43,982 bases of DNA from Deltaproteobacteria bacterium (GCA_020060215.1 JAGVAP010000028.1:1-43982); one strand, 5' to 3'. Shown: positions 16,671 through 26,123, counted from the first letter of the stretch. Notes: generated by a model from the sequence alone, not told the origin. Translations and numbers: made by a program.

Positions 16671-18671
16671 TCAAGGGAACTCCACCGAGAACCGCTCCGC
16701 CCAGAGAACCAGAGAGATCCACCTCCAGATCGTTCGCGGGAATCGCCTTTTTCCGCCGTTCAGGGACCTCCATGTGTTCAGGATCGCCTCGCGATCCACG
16801 GCGGGAACGGCGCCCGCCTTTTCGCTTGAAAGGACCCTTTCACACCAGTGTCTCGAACTCAAAAGCCATTGGGCCTCCGGAGCCAGAAAGGGGATCTTGT
16901 CCCTTCGCTCCAGGATGTCGCGGGATGTGATGCCTTTCATCGCGGTGCGGAAGACCGCTTTGGTCAAACCGTCGTCGGAGAGGATGTATTCATCCGGGAG
17001 AGAAAACATGTACTCGACGAACGACGGCGTGAGGTAGGGGACCCGGCTTTCCACCGAGAAGGCCATGGAGTTGCGGTCCTCGAATCGAAGGAGCGCGGGG
17101 AGGATCGTCGTGACCAGGGTTTCATGGAGCGCCCTCTTGAAGCCCCCTCTCTTGTCGTCTGCCGGTGCCTTGAAGGAAACCCCTCGATCCCGGAACCATG
17201 CTTCATGCATCCACCCGGGAACCGGCCCCATGCCCGCCACTTTTTCCGCCATTCGAACGAACGCCGAGGGGAGCGCCGCACGGAGGGTGCCCGCACCGAG
17301 GCGGGAGCAGGAGATGCGGTTGTTCTTCCAGGTGCGGTGCAACAGGTCGAGGGCGGAAAGAACATGCCCCCGGCGCAGGAGACCGGCAGCTCGAAGTTCA
17401 TGAAACCGGGGATAGCCCCCCAGCACCTCATCCGCACCCTGGCCGTCCAGGAGTACATGGACCTTGGCGGCGCCGGCGGCGCGAAAGACTTCGTGCTGCG
17501 CGAGGATGCTGGCACTGGGAAAGGGCTCGTCCTGACAGTAAACGAGCTCCGCCATGATCTCCGGCAGATCTTCTCCCTTCACGTAGACCTTGTGGAGACG
17601 GGCGCCTGTTGAACGGGCCACGATCTCCACCCACTTTTCTTCGCTGGTGGCGGGATCGGAGGAGATGAAGCTGAAGGTATGCAGGTCCAGATCGCCCTGC
17701 TTCATCCATCGCATGACGGAAACGATGGAGGACGAGTCCACTCCCCCGGACAGGGCCGAGCCCAGCGGGACGTCGCTTCGAAGATGAAGCTGAACGTTCC
17801 TGGAAAACTCCTCCCTGGCCCGGTTCGCTGCCTCCCGATACGAGAGGTTCGAAGATCGGGTCAGGTCCAGGTCCCAGTACCGGACCGGGTCAGGGGGTGT
17901 CCGGTCCTCAAGAGAAATCGACAGGTAGTGGGCCGCCGGGACCTGCCGAATGGACGCGAAAAGCGTACCTTCCCCGTAGTCCGTCAGTCCGAACCGGAGG
18001 AACTCGTAGAGCCGCTGGGGGTCGACCTGCCGGCCGACCGTGGGGAGTTCGAGAAGAGACTTGATCTCCGAAGCGAATCCGAACCCCCCGTCCCAGGCGG
18101 TGTAATACAGCGGCTTAATGCCGAAGCAGTCGCGCCCCAGAAGCAGTCGCCTTTTGGGCAGGTCCAAGACCGCAAAGGCGAACATGCCGACGAAGCGCCG
18201 GAGCATCGGCGGGCCCCAGTGTTCATAGGCGGCAAGAACCACTTCCGTGTCCGAGTTGGAGGCAAAACGACAGCCGCAGGACTCAAGTTCTTTTCTCAGT
18301 TCCTGGTAGTTGTATACCTCGCCGTTGTAAACGATCCACAGCGTCCCGTCCCTGTTGCACATCGGCTGGTGGCCTGCCGGGGAAAGGTCGATGATGGAGA
18401 GCCTGCGGTGGCCGAGTGCAATGGTGAACGGAGCACCGTCCAAGACGGCTTGTCCGATCTGCACGTTCGGGGAGTAGGGGAATGCGCTCCGATAAACCTC
18501 GTCCGGGGTATCGGAACCTCCTGCTCGAATCAGTTTTCCGGATTCCGGGGCGACCAGGAGATAGCCTTCGTCATCCGGGCCCCTGTGTCGCAGCACCTGC
18601 GTCATCCTCCTGATGCAACCCCGGAGTGCCGGCCTGCCGTCACGGTTCATGACTCCTGCTATGCCGCACAT
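16671..18671 (-). CDS. Asparagine synthase (glutamine-hydrolysing)-type amidotransferase
   Basis: The 666-residue protein has an N-terminal class II glutaminase domain with nucleophile Cys2 (MCGIAGVMNRDG), RHRGPDDEGY at 29-38 and YNGEVYNY at 115-122. An ATP-pyrophosphatase synthetase domain follows with SGGVDSS at 308-314. Such AsnB-like proteins are standard members of exosortase-linked polysaccharide loci, where they are thought to amidate a uronic acid or similar residue rather than make asparagine. An extra segment of about 40 residues (43-85) separates RHRGPDDEGY from the GHRRLSIIDLSPAGHQP block. The ATG at 18671 has GAGGAG eleven bases upstream. The gene is 99 bases ahead of the flippase. 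Confidence 0.92.
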   Translation of the reverse strand: MCGIAGVMNRDGRPALRGCIRRMTQVLRHRGPDDEGYLLVAPESGKLIRAGGSDTPDEVYRSAFPYSPNVQIGQAVLDGAPFTIALGHRRLSIIDLSPAGHQPMCNRDGTLWIVYNGEVYNYQELRKELESCGCRFASNSDTEVVLAAYEHWGPPMLRRFVGMFAFAVLDLPKRRLLLGRDCFGIKPLYYTAWDGGFGFASEIKSLLELPTVGRQVDPQRLYEFLRFGLTDYGEGTLFASIRQVPAAHYLSISLEDRTPPDPVRYWDLDLTRSSNLSYREAANRAREEFSRNVQLHLRSDVPLGSALSGGVDSSSIVSVMRWMKQGDLDLHTFSFISSDPATSEEKWVEIVARSTGARLHKVYVKGEDLPEIMAELVYCQDEPFPSASILAQHEVFRAAGAAKVHVLLDGQGADEVLGGYPRFHELRAAGLLRRGHVLSALDLLHRTWKNNRISCSRLGAGTLRAALPSAFVRMAEKVAGMGPVPGWMHEAWFRDRGVSFKAPADDKRGGFKRALHETLVTTILPALLRFEDRNSMAFSVESRVPYLTPSFVEYMFSLPDEYILSDDGLTKAVFRTAMKGITSRDILERRDKIPFLAPEAQWLLSSRHWCERVLSSEKAGAVPAVDREAILNTWRSLNGGKRRFPRTIWRWISLVLWAERFSVEFP

Positions 18672-18711
18672 GATCGGGCTCTCTCCTCAAGTTGCCGCTT
18701 AGGTCTGTTGT

Positions 18712-21171
18712 TCACTGGAGCCGCTCCATGATCGTAAGGCCGTTCGGGGGAACCGGTATTTCCCTTCCGCCCTCCCCTTCCAGCAGCCTTCGTTCGACCA
18801 TCCTTCCGGAGCCGTCATAGGTCCACAGGGCCGCCTTCCAGAGATCCTCCCACCCGAAGACGCCTCCGACGCCGGTGATGATCCTCTCCCTGCCGACCAC
18901 ATATCCCCTCCCCAGGGATACCGGGGTGATGGGATAGGACCGGGCGATGAACGGAGTCTCCTTCCCGGGTCGGAAACAGAGCCCTCCCTTGAACAACCGG
19001 TCCCGGAACTGATCCATGCTGAACGGCGCCCAGGTATAGGCATATGGCGTCGTGAGGTGCAGATCCTTGACCGCTGCTGACGACGTCTGGGCCTCCACCA
19101 TACGCGTAATGGGAAGCCGGTTCTGAGCGACGGTCTCCGGGGCGCTGTTCGCATGGACCGCTCTCTCTCGATCGAGCAGTCTCCGGACCTGCCCTACCTT
19201 GTAATCGGACGAAAGCAGGGATACGAGGCCTTTCAGCCTTTGGATCTCCTGCGTTTCAAGATCGACATCGGCGGTGTACCCATCGAATTCGGAGTAGGTG
19301 CAGCGGACCTCCCCCGCGGCCGCACTCATCTCGTCCCAGTAGATGCCGTCGGCGCCCAGCCCCAGGACGTGGTCGATCAGCCTCTCAAATGCCTTCCCAT
19401 AGCTGTTCCTTGAGGTCGGGTAGACATAGTAGAGCGGGAAGAAGCGGCCGTCACCCGCATGCCGCCGGACCGGCTTTCCGTCCTCCCCGATGACCAGGGA
19501 GTCCTGAAGGGAGTCCATCTGTTCAGGGTCCATCATGCTGCACACATGACTGTGGATGTAGAACAAGACCTTGACACCAGGCATGATCCGGTGGAGCTTT
19601 TCAGCACCCTTGCGTTCGTCCGCTTCAAAAGCCCCGCGCACGGCTACGGCTCTCGGGTGCAGCTGGCCGGTCCCTTGGACGATATACGGAGTGTGGATCC
19701 GATCACCCTGAGGGTGGGGGCCTTCCCAGAAGACGACATAGGCCACACGGTTCTCCCTGAGGTAGCGGCGGATGCTTTCCGGGTTGGATAAGACGATGTT
19801 TCCCGGGGTCGTGAACCAGATGGTGCCCGGCATGGTTTGATGGGAATTCCACTCCTCCCGGGCGGAATTGATGAAGTCCCAGTAGCTGTCCTTCGAGACC
19901 GGGTAGAGCGCGTACCGGAGCGTGTACTCGCCGCCCGCCGTTTTGGAGAGCACCATTTCGTCCGATCGAATCAACGCATCTCCGGCTCCGGCATCATACG
20001 AAAACCGCGCCTGAAGCCGGAACACATCGTCTTCCAGGACGAGACCGAGTCCGGCGCCGTCCATGGGGAGAAAGAGCGTCGGGTTGGAGGGGCAGCTTGC
20101 ATCCTCCAGGGATGGGTCTTTGTCTCCGCCCAACCAAATGGTCCCGTACGTGTTTTCTGCCACGGAGATCCGGACCCGCGGCGCTATCACCGCCACGTCG
20201 GAATGCTCTTCCAGGACCAATCGGTCGTTGATCTCGATGCGATCCCGGTCACGTCGAACGGTGCGTTCAACCCTGAAGAGGCGCGTCTTAAGAGATACCC
20301 TCCACGTAGACGGATCCGGCCTGAGGATTTCCCTCCCTCCTGCGCCCTCGGCAAAGCCCGTCCACCGGCCGTCGCCCTGCGCAAACAAGGTCTCGATGGT
20401 TGCAGTGCGACCGCACCACTGAATCTCCATGGCCCCGGACGGACTGATCTTCAGGAGGCTCTCGATCGTCTCCCCGGTCCGCCGCTCCGGCGCGCTCCCG
20501 GCCCTGACGGAGATACGCTCATGCAGGAGATCGAAGAAGATGTTCCTGAGGACGATCTCCCCTCGCGTGTGCCGGAAATACCTGGGTTCGTATTTTCGGA
20601 CATACTGCTCCTTCGTCAGGTTCCTGAAGACGAGCCGGTTTTCCGCACCCGGCTGTATGAGGTCGGTGACGTCCACCTGAAAGGTGTATGCGTCCTTGGG
20701 AGGACCGTATGACCACCCGGGCACCGGAACCGCAAAGTCCGGGGCAAATGGTGTCAACCAGCCCTCGGCACCCTCCGTATACCAGTAGCGGAGCTTATCG
20801 GCATTGCCTGTGAAGCGGACCGGTTTGTTCAGCAGCCTGCGGTTCAAACGGTCGCGCATCGCGCCTACGCTTGTGCCGTTCAGGGTCACGCCGAGAAACT
20901 CCCTGCCCGTCATGGACCGGTCCGCATCGACCCTGGCCTCCCACGTGAGGACCGTCTTGAGGTTCCCCGCGGACTCTGGAAGCCGGAAGACAAACGTCCT
21001 GTCCCCCTCGGGCGATATCCTTGCCTCGGCCTCCGGTCCAAGCATCGAAGTGCGGGTCCGGGCATCGGCGGGCGTGGGGCCGGTCAGGACCGGCGCGGCC
21101 AGGATCGAAAGGAGCATGAAGCCTAGCCATGCCTTTTCCCTGAGAAAAAGAGGGTTGCCGGACATCATCAT
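18712..21171 (-). CDS. Secreted glycosidase-like protein of unrecognised family
   Basis: The 819-residue protein has a hydrophobic signal segment at about 14-36 (KAWLGFMLLSILAAP). The N-terminal half (about 60-430) looks all-beta, with a carbohydrate-binding-like portion (LGVTLNGTSVGAMRDR, YTFQVDVTDLIQPGAENRL). The C-terminal half (about 450-720) reads like a TIM barrel with alternating strands such as VAYVVFWEG and VKVLFYIHSH, then GLGADGIYWDEMSAAAG with W612, D613 and E614, the kind of strand end that carries glycosidase acids. I cannot assign a family. It starts in an ATGA overlap with the end of wzz, so it is made together with polymer-export proteins and may cut or trim the exported glycan. 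Confidence 0.8.
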   Translation of the reverse strand: MMMSGNPLFLREKAWLGFMLLSILAAPVLTGPTPADARTRTSMLGPEAEARISPEGDRTFVFRLPESAGNLKTVLTWEARVDADRSMTGREFLGVTLNGTSVGAMRDRLNRRLLNKPVRFTGNADKLRYWYTEGAEGWLTPFAPDFAVPVPGWSYGPPKDAYTFQVDVTDLIQPGAENRLVFRNLTKEQYVRKYEPRYFRHTRGEIVLRNIFFDLLHERISVRAGSAPERRTGETIESLLKISPSGAMEIQWCGRTATIETLFAQGDGRWTGFAEGAGGREILRPDPSTWRVSLKTRLFRVERTVRRDRDRIEINDRLVLEEHSDVAVIAPRVRISVAENTYGTIWLGGDKDPSLEDASCPSNPTLFLPMDGAGLGLVLEDDVFRLQARFSYDAGAGDALIRSDEMVLSKTAGGEYTLRYALYPVSKDSYWDFINSAREEWNSHQTMPGTIWFTTPGNIVLSNPESIRRYLRENRVAYVVFWEGPHPQGDRIHTPYIVQGTGQLHPRAVAVRGAFEADERKGAEKLHRIMPGVKVLFYIHSHVCSMMDPEQMDSLQDSLVIGEDGKPVRRHAGDGRFFPLYYVYPTSRNSYGKAFERLIDHVLGLGADGIYWDEMSAAAGEVRCTYSEFDGYTADVDLETQEIQRLKGLVSLLSSDYKVGQVRRLLDRERAVHANSAPETVAQNRLPITRMVEAQTSSAAVKDLHLTTPYAYTWAPFSMDQFRDRLFKGGLCFRPGKETPFIARSYPITPVSLGRGYVVGRERIITGVGGVFGWEDLWKAALWTYDGSGRMVERRLLEGEGGREIPVPPNGLTIMERLQ

Positions 21172-22391
21172 CTTGACCGGTGAACAGCGTACAGGAGAAA
21201 GAGCCTGTATCGCTCGGGGTCTTCATCTTTAAGACGGGCCATGAATTCCCACGAGAACGCAGCGGCCATGCCGAGAAACAAACCTGCCGCCGCAGCGAGG
21301 GCAACGATCAGGAATCTCCCGGGTCCTGATTTCCTTTCCGGAGCCACGGCGCTGTCCAGGATCTGAATGGTGTTGATGTCCTTGGCCTCCTCGATCTTGG
21401 CCAGCTCGTACTGGCTGACAATGAGTTTGAACACCTCCTCCTGAATTTTCGCCTCCCGGGTCAGGCGCGCCAGTTGAACCCCGAGAGAAGGAAGCGCGCT
21501 GAATGGGATGTAGAAGTTCCCGCCCGTTTTGCCATCCGGATCTCGCATGTGGCTCGGTGTGGCGCCGTTCATACCTGTCTCGATCTGCAAGAGTTGACTG
21601 GTGAGCTCGGCAATCCTGGACTCCAGCTGAATCGCCTCCTTGTTCCGCGCCGTTCCGAACTTTTTGAACACCTCGAGTTCCGTTTGTGCCGCAACGATCT
21701 CCCCCTTGATCCTGGCTGCACCCTCGATGGTCTCCCTGGCCTGCTCTTCCAGAGCCACCAGGCCGTGTCTCTCCTGGAAACCCTTCAGTCGTCCTTCCGC
21801 ATCCAGGAGCTCGTCTTTGACTCGCTGGAGGCGCTTTTCCAGGAACATACGTTTGAGGTGCCCCTCCGTGATGTTCACGCTGCGGTTGATCCGGTCCAGC
21901 TCTTCGGCATAGCCGTTTGCCAGATGCGCCGCTGTGCGAGGGTCTTCATCTTCCACGGAAACGGTGATGAGGGGACCGTTCTCGGTCTCTATCCTGGTGC
22001 TCTTATGCAGCCTCTTCCGGGTGGTGTCTCTGAACTGCTCCCCGTAGTGCCCTTGGAGGGAAAAACGATCGATCAGTCGATCCGTCAGTGTCCGGCTCTC
22101 CAGAATCCCCTTGTACAGGTCTGTCGGCAAAGGTCCCCCTATAGGCCCGAAGACCAGATCCCTCTCCATCTGATGACGCAGGCCGGTTGCGGAGGTGTCG
22201 ACCGGGGTGGTGAGGATCCGCACCTTGGCCGTGTAGACGTCGGGGAGGAGAAAGGCATAGAGACCGGAGCCCGCAGCGGACGCAAAGACAAACAGCAGGA
22301 TCACCGCCTTTCGCTTCAGCAGGACGAGGAAGTAGTCCACCAGCAGGGGGCCCTCGTTGCGGGTCCCTCCATCCGAACCGAAATCCTTCAT
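21168..22391 (-). CDS. Chain-length determinant protein (Wzz/GumC-like)
   Basis: The 407-residue protein has two membrane helices bracketing a periplasmic region: ILLFVFASAAGSGLYAFLL near the N-terminus and FLIVALAAAAGLFLGMAAAF near the C-terminus. The region between holds long coiled-coil stretches (about residues 175-260). The N-terminal part matches the Wzz domain (DYFLVLLKRKAVILL, DVYTAKVRILTTP). There is no C-terminal tyrosine kinase domain. It should set polymer length and bridge Wzy to the exporter. The ATG at 22391 has GGGAG seven bases upstream, so the longer frame to 22430 is not used. Its TGA overlaps the ATG of the glycosidase-like gene. Confidence 0.9.
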   Translation of the reverse strand: MKDFGSDGGTRNEGPLLVDYFLVLLKRKAVILLFVFASAAGSGLYAFLLPDVYTAKVRILTTPVDTSATGLRHQMERDLVFGPIGGPLPTDLYKGILESRTLTDRLIDRFSLQGHYGEQFRDTTRKRLHKSTRIETENGPLITVSVEDEDPRTAAHLANGYAEELDRINRSVNITEGHLKRMFLEKRLQRVKDELLDAEGRLKGFQERHGLVALEEQARETIEGAARIKGEIVAAQTELEVFKKFGTARNKEAIQLESRIAELTSQLLQIETGMNGATPSHMRDPDGKTGGNFYIPFSALPSLGVQLARLTREAKIQEEVFKLIVSQYELAKIEEAKDINTIQILDSAVAPERKSGPGRFLIVALAAAAGLFLGMAAAFSWEFMARLKDEDPERYRLFLLYAVHRSR

Positions 22392-22410
22392 GGGGAACTC
22401 CCTTTGCGAA

Positions 22411-22635
22411 TCAGATCTTCTTGAGGACACAGATTCTGTGGTATCGGCATGTCCTCTGATCGCAATAACCGCTCGCGGTCCCGAAGCATTCGAAATACCC
22501 CTGGCTCTTCTGCTGTTTCCGGTAAAGGGGCTTCAGGGCCTCGATGAGGCAGTCCATGCAAAGACCGGAGGAGTCTTGTCCATCCTCCACGCCCGGGCGA
22601 ATGACCTTGTGGCAGTGAAAGCAGACGGTTCGCAT
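22411..22635 (-). CDS. Small Cys-rich, probably zinc-binding protein of unknown function
   Basis: The 74-residue protein has nine cysteines and several histidines: CFHCHK at the N-terminus, CMDC about 20 residues later, and C-x(7)-C-x(4)-C-x(5)-C (from YFECFG to RYHRICVLKK) at the end. The first two CxxC pairs look like a zinc ribbon. It has no signal peptide. The ATG at 22635 has GGAG about eight bases upstream. It lies 19 bases ahead of wzz and 61 after the exporter gene, within the operon. The function is not recognised; a cytoplasmic assembly or regulatory factor is possible. The tight spacing and ribosome site argue that it is a real gene. Confidence 0.75.
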   Translation of the reverse strand: MRTVCFHCHKVIRPGVEDGQDSSGLCMDCLIEALKPLYRKQQKSQGYFECFGTASGYCDQRTCRYHRICVLKKI

Positions 22636-22696
22636 CTCTTCACTCCCCGTGCCCGCTGCCGATCCGCCCTTAGACGACAGGAATCAGGAACGGAAT

Positions 22697-25240
22697 TCAG
22701 AGAGCCGCAATAAGGACGCCCGCAGCCACGGCAATATGGAACATGATTTCCGTGATTCCCTTCGTGGGTCCCAGCCAGGGATACTTCACCGTCTCCCTGG
22801 GCACCATCAGCGTGTCTCCAGGCTCCATCGCGAGGGAATCAAACCCGCCCGACCCCCAGCTCTTCTTCCCTGCATCCGCTACTTCCATACCAAAGAACCG
22901 GCTCTGTCCCTTGCTGGCAACGGAGCCGTTTGCCTTCACCAGGTAGATCTGATCCCTGTCCGCATCCTTGGTGGGACCTCCCACACTGCCGAGATAGTAC
23001 TCGACGCTCCTGCCTTTCTCGGCGAACAGGGCCGTGGGGTTGTAGACCTCCCCGAGCACGTTCACATAGTCCGGTTTCTTTCCCACGATCAGATGGTCCC
23101 CCGCCCTCAACTGGATGTCCTTTTCCGAAAAGGGCTTGGCCAGGATCTCTTCCAGATCGATGACCATGCGGCCTGTAGGCTGGGACCTCTTCAGCTTTTC
23201 GAGGAGCTGCTTCTTGGCCGCGAGGCTGTGCTGAAGCGTGGCGGCCTGCTCCCGCTCGAGGGTGACCTCCGCGGCCTTGCTGCTCTGCCACAGGATCTCT
23301 TCTTCCAGCTTGTCCACATATTCCCTCAACCGCTGCTGCTGCATCTTTTTCGCCGACTCCCGCAGGAATACCGCGCCGTACGGATAGGCGTCGGCCGTCA
23401 GGAATCCGGCCCTCGCGATCACGGAGCTGATCCGCTCCCCCTCGGAAAACGCGTATTCCCCGGGAAAGAGGAAGGCCCCTTCCAGGATCACCTTCCGCTC
23501 CAGGGCCTGCCTGTACTGGGGGATCTCGCGGATGTAGACCTGGTCATCCTCCTGCAGTACGAGGTTGTGCCTTTGGTCCTCCCGGACGGCCTTTTCAGGC
23601 GAGAAGTTGATCACGGCCATATCGGTTCCGGTCTTTCCGGGTATGACCCGGTTCAGGGTCGCCTCATCCAGGTAGGCGGCACGCGTGAAGTTGCCCGCCT
23701 CGAAGATGAGATCCTTTACCCTCATGCCTGCGAGAAGCGGATAACTCCCTTCCCTCCTCACAGCCCCCTTGATGGAGACCTCGGCCCGCTCCCTCTTTTC
23801 ATGAGCCCCATAGACGACCACACGATCCATCTCCTGCAGCTGCAGGTTCTCGCTCTCTTCACCCGCGAGCAGCCCGGACAGGCTGAACGGAATGATCTCG
23901 GGACGGGAGTCCGGAGGCATGCGGCGGACGATCCGGGCCTGGGGGAGGAAAGGCTCCTCCAGCAGGGCATTGTAGGAAGGAATGATGTCCAGCAGCCGCA
24001 TTCCCGTCTTCCACTCATACTCCCTCGGGTACTTCACGTGCCCCTCGAGATGGACCACCCGGCCGATGCCGCGATGAATCGGGTAAACCTTGACCAGGTC
24101 GCCATCCTGAAGGGGTGCCTTGAAATCCCCGCCCGCGTTCCTGGCGGAGGGATCCAGATTGAAGCTTCTGATCACCCGGCGCTGATGTCCCATGACCCGC
24201 TCCACCACCACGTTCTGGAGCTCGCCGGTGGGTAGGGTGCCCCCCGCCAGCTTGAGGACATCCCTGATCGTCTCACCGCCCTTGATCTCGTAGATGGCCG
24301 GCCTCTTTACATTGCCTGCCACGCCCACGACCGGACCCAGGACGGGGATGAAGACGGTATCCTGAGGCTGAATGCGAAAATCGCTCTTCTTGATTCCCGT
24401 GACCAGGAAGTCGTAGAGATCGAGCACCTTCGGCTTTCCGCTCTGTCCCAGGACCTGGATGGTTCGGAGACTCCCGTTCTTCGAAGGGCCTCCCGCTGCA
24501 TAGAGGGCCGAGATGACGGTGGAGAAGGAGCTCACATGGTAGGTCCCCGGATTTCGCGCCTCTCCCACGATATAGACTTCCACCGTGTGCAAACGCCCCA
24601 TGGCAATGCTCATGTCGAATTCCGGATAGTACTCCCGGAACTTGCGGGAGAGAAAAGGCTTCAGCTCCTGATATCTCATCCCGCTCACACTGCAGGATCC
24701 CACCCTGGGAAGATGGATGCATCCGTCGCGGTTGACCTCGACCTCGTAGGTGTCTTCGGCCTTCCCCCAGAGGTGGATCGTGAAGCTGTCCCCCGGCCCG
24801 ATCACATAATCCGGCCCCACCGGGACGGAACTGACGGGTGCAAAGGTTGAGACCCTGGCATCGAAGAAGTCATATCCGAATTGCCGAAGCTCCCGCGAGA
24901 TCTCCGTGGGGAACTGACCGGAGAGGATCTTCTCGATGGTGGAACGCTCCTCTTCACCTCTCCGCTCCTCGTCCCTCTTCTGCTCTTCCTGCTCGTCCTC
25001 TTTCTCGATCTCCGGCACATGCGCCACGTCCTTGGGAGCGCCAACCTTAGTCGTACCGGTGTCGATGTGTGGCTGAAAAACGGTACTTCCCTGGTTCACC
25101 TTTCCCTGTGGACCGAAACCGATGTTCTGCAGAAGCCTGGGCATGGCGCTGGGGGATTCCCCCGCAAGGGAAAACGAACAGAAAGAAAGGATCAAGAGTG
25201 CCGTTGCCGCAGCCGCCCGCGAAACCCTCACCCCAACCAT
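22697..25240 (-). CDS. Polysaccharide export protein with multiple SLBB domains (Wza-like outer-membrane exporter)
   Basis: The 847-residue protein starts with a signal peptide (RAAAATALLILSFCSFSLA). A strongly charged segment is at 78-100, the polysaccharide-export domain lies at about 140-220 (YVIGPGDSFTIHLWGKAE), and several SLBB modules follow with repeating PG-Y and G-hydrophobic patterns (VYIVGEARNPGTYHV, VVGVAGNVKRPAIYEI, VILEGAFLFPGEYAF). A coiled coil at about 640-700 precedes a further SLBB. The C-terminus is a hydrophobic helix (MFHIAVAAGVLIAAL), as in Wza where the last helix spans the outer membrane. The ATG at 25240 has GAGGAGG eight bases upstream; the frame upstream of it is not coding. 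It is the first gene of the polysaccharide operon. Confidence 0.93.
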   Translation of the reverse strand: MVGVRVSRAAAATALLILSFCSFSLAGESPSAMPRLLQNIGFGPQGKVNQGSTVFQPHIDTGTTKVGAPKDVAHVPEIEKEDEQEEQKRDEERRGEEERSTIEKILSGQFPTEISRELRQFGYDFFDARVSTFAPVSSVPVGPDYVIGPGDSFTIHLWGKAEDTYEVEVNRDGCIHLPRVGSCSVSGMRYQELKPFLSRKFREYYPEFDMSIAMGRLHTVEVYIVGEARNPGTYHVSSFSTVISALYAAGGPSKNGSLRTIQVLGQSGKPKVLDLYDFLVTGIKKSDFRIQPQDTVFIPVLGPVVGVAGNVKRPAIYEIKGGETIRDVLKLAGGTLPTGELQNVVVERVMGHQRRVIRSFNLDPSARNAGGDFKAPLQDGDLVKVYPIHRGIGRVVHLEGHVKYPREYEWKTGMRLLDIIPSYNALLEEPFLPQARIVRRMPPDSRPEIIPFSLSGLLAGEESENLQLQEMDRVVVYGAHEKRERAEVSIKGAVRREGSYPLLAGMRVKDLIFEAGNFTRAAYLDEATLNRVIPGKTGTDMAVINFSPEKAVREDQRHNLVLQEDDQVYIREIPQYRQALERKVILEGAFLFPGEYAFSEGERISSVIARAGFLTADAYPYGAVFLRESAKKMQQQRLREYVDKLEEEILWQSSKAAEVTLEREQAATLQHSLAAKKQLLEKLKRSQPTGRMVIDLEEILAKPFSEKDIQLRAGDHLIVGKKPDYVNVLGEVYNPTALFAEKGRSVEYYLGSVGGPTKDADRDQIYLVKANGSVASKGQSRFFGMEVADAGKKSWGSGGFDSLAMEPGDTLMVPRETVKYPWLGPTKGITEIMFHIAVAAGVLIAAL

Positions 25241-26085
25241 TTCGAACCTCCTCGAAGGGCCCGATGTACATAGCTCCGCCCCGTCGGTTACAGGGGCGCA
25301 GCATGACCAACTCGGTGTTTTGAACGGTAAAGGACTCGAAATTCGCATGAACAGTGTGCTTCCCAAAACGCAGCCGTCCTTTTGTGGGGACGGCCGGTGT
25401 AGGCATGGCGCTTTCATGGATGCTGTTTCTGCGTATAAGTAGGTCCTCGGAATAGTAGGTGAGAATAGGTTTCAAGGCGCATTCGGCGAGTAGGTGGTTC
25501 CGTATTCCGGTTTTTTCAGATTTGTACAGGCTCGGTAGGATAAGAGGTAGGAGGGTATACCGACATGGCGGGATACGAGCCGGAGATCAGGCGCGGGCTG
25601 TTGCCGCAGGTGCCCGGAAGGAGGGGCGGGGAGGATCGATTCCGTATCGGAACATCAAGGCGTTAGCACAGGTTTGCCTGGGAGAGCCGCCTCCGGAGCA
25701 TGGACGGGAGCAGGACCCGATCCTGCGTACGGCCCCTACGTACATCCGGAATTCGCTACAGATGGGTCGTTCGGTGGCCGACGCGCGAATAGGTTCTAAG
25801 CGAAACGCAGGCGTTGACACCCCATGGGACCATGTACGTGCTGGGCCGACCTCCCTGTCGACCTGCAGGCTTAGGGGAACGGTTGTACGACCGGGGCCGG
25901 TCGACTGGAAATGGTGGATAGCTTGCACGAGAAGATCGAAGAACCCGGCCGCGGAGGGGCCGGCTTTGGTACACCCCTGAGAGGGGCAAGTCTTATAACG
26001 CTGAAAGGACAATGGCTGGGCCGACGATCTCCGACTTGGTTCAGTGGGCCGGGGCTCCAGTTCACACGAAACCAAATGGAGTGAT
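25241..26085. other. Gene-free, hairpin-dense region ahead of the polysaccharide operon; possible structured RNA or leader
   Basis: No open frame here looks coding on either strand. Perfect short inverted repeats crowd the region: GCCGTCC/GGACGGC at 25373-25394, GCAGGA/TCCTGC at 25710-25726, GACCGG/CCGGTC at 25889-25902, CCGGCC/GGCCGG at 25945-25963, and only ten bases on CCCCT/AGGGG at 25974-25986. The last two would form a tandem pair of stable stems. On the minus strand this would be the 5' leader of the exporter gene, and the start of that operon must lie within it. I recognise no known RNA family, and no clear sigma-70 promoter. Confidence 0.45.
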
Positions 26086-26111
26086 CAGGGCAGGGGCGAT
26101 GCCCTGCCCTG
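26086..26111 (-). terminator. Hairpin terminator-like structure after the PEP-CTERM gene
   Basis: CAGGGCAGGG and CCCTGCCCTG form perfect ten-base arms around a six-base loop, 12 bases beyond the PEP-CTERM stop codon. The minus-strand sequence after the stem has no real T run, so it may act with Rho or as an RNA stabiliser. It separates the PEP-CTERM gene from the polysaccharide operon. Confidence 0.6.
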
Positions 26112-26123
26112 GAGTAGACCTGT

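Noticed and set aside
25459..25980. Plus-strand open frame of 173 codons in the hairpin-rich region
   Set aside because: No ribosome site at its start, Arg/Gly-rich composition as expected from random GC-rich DNA, and no family-like motif; a minus-strand frame overlaps it with the same weakness.
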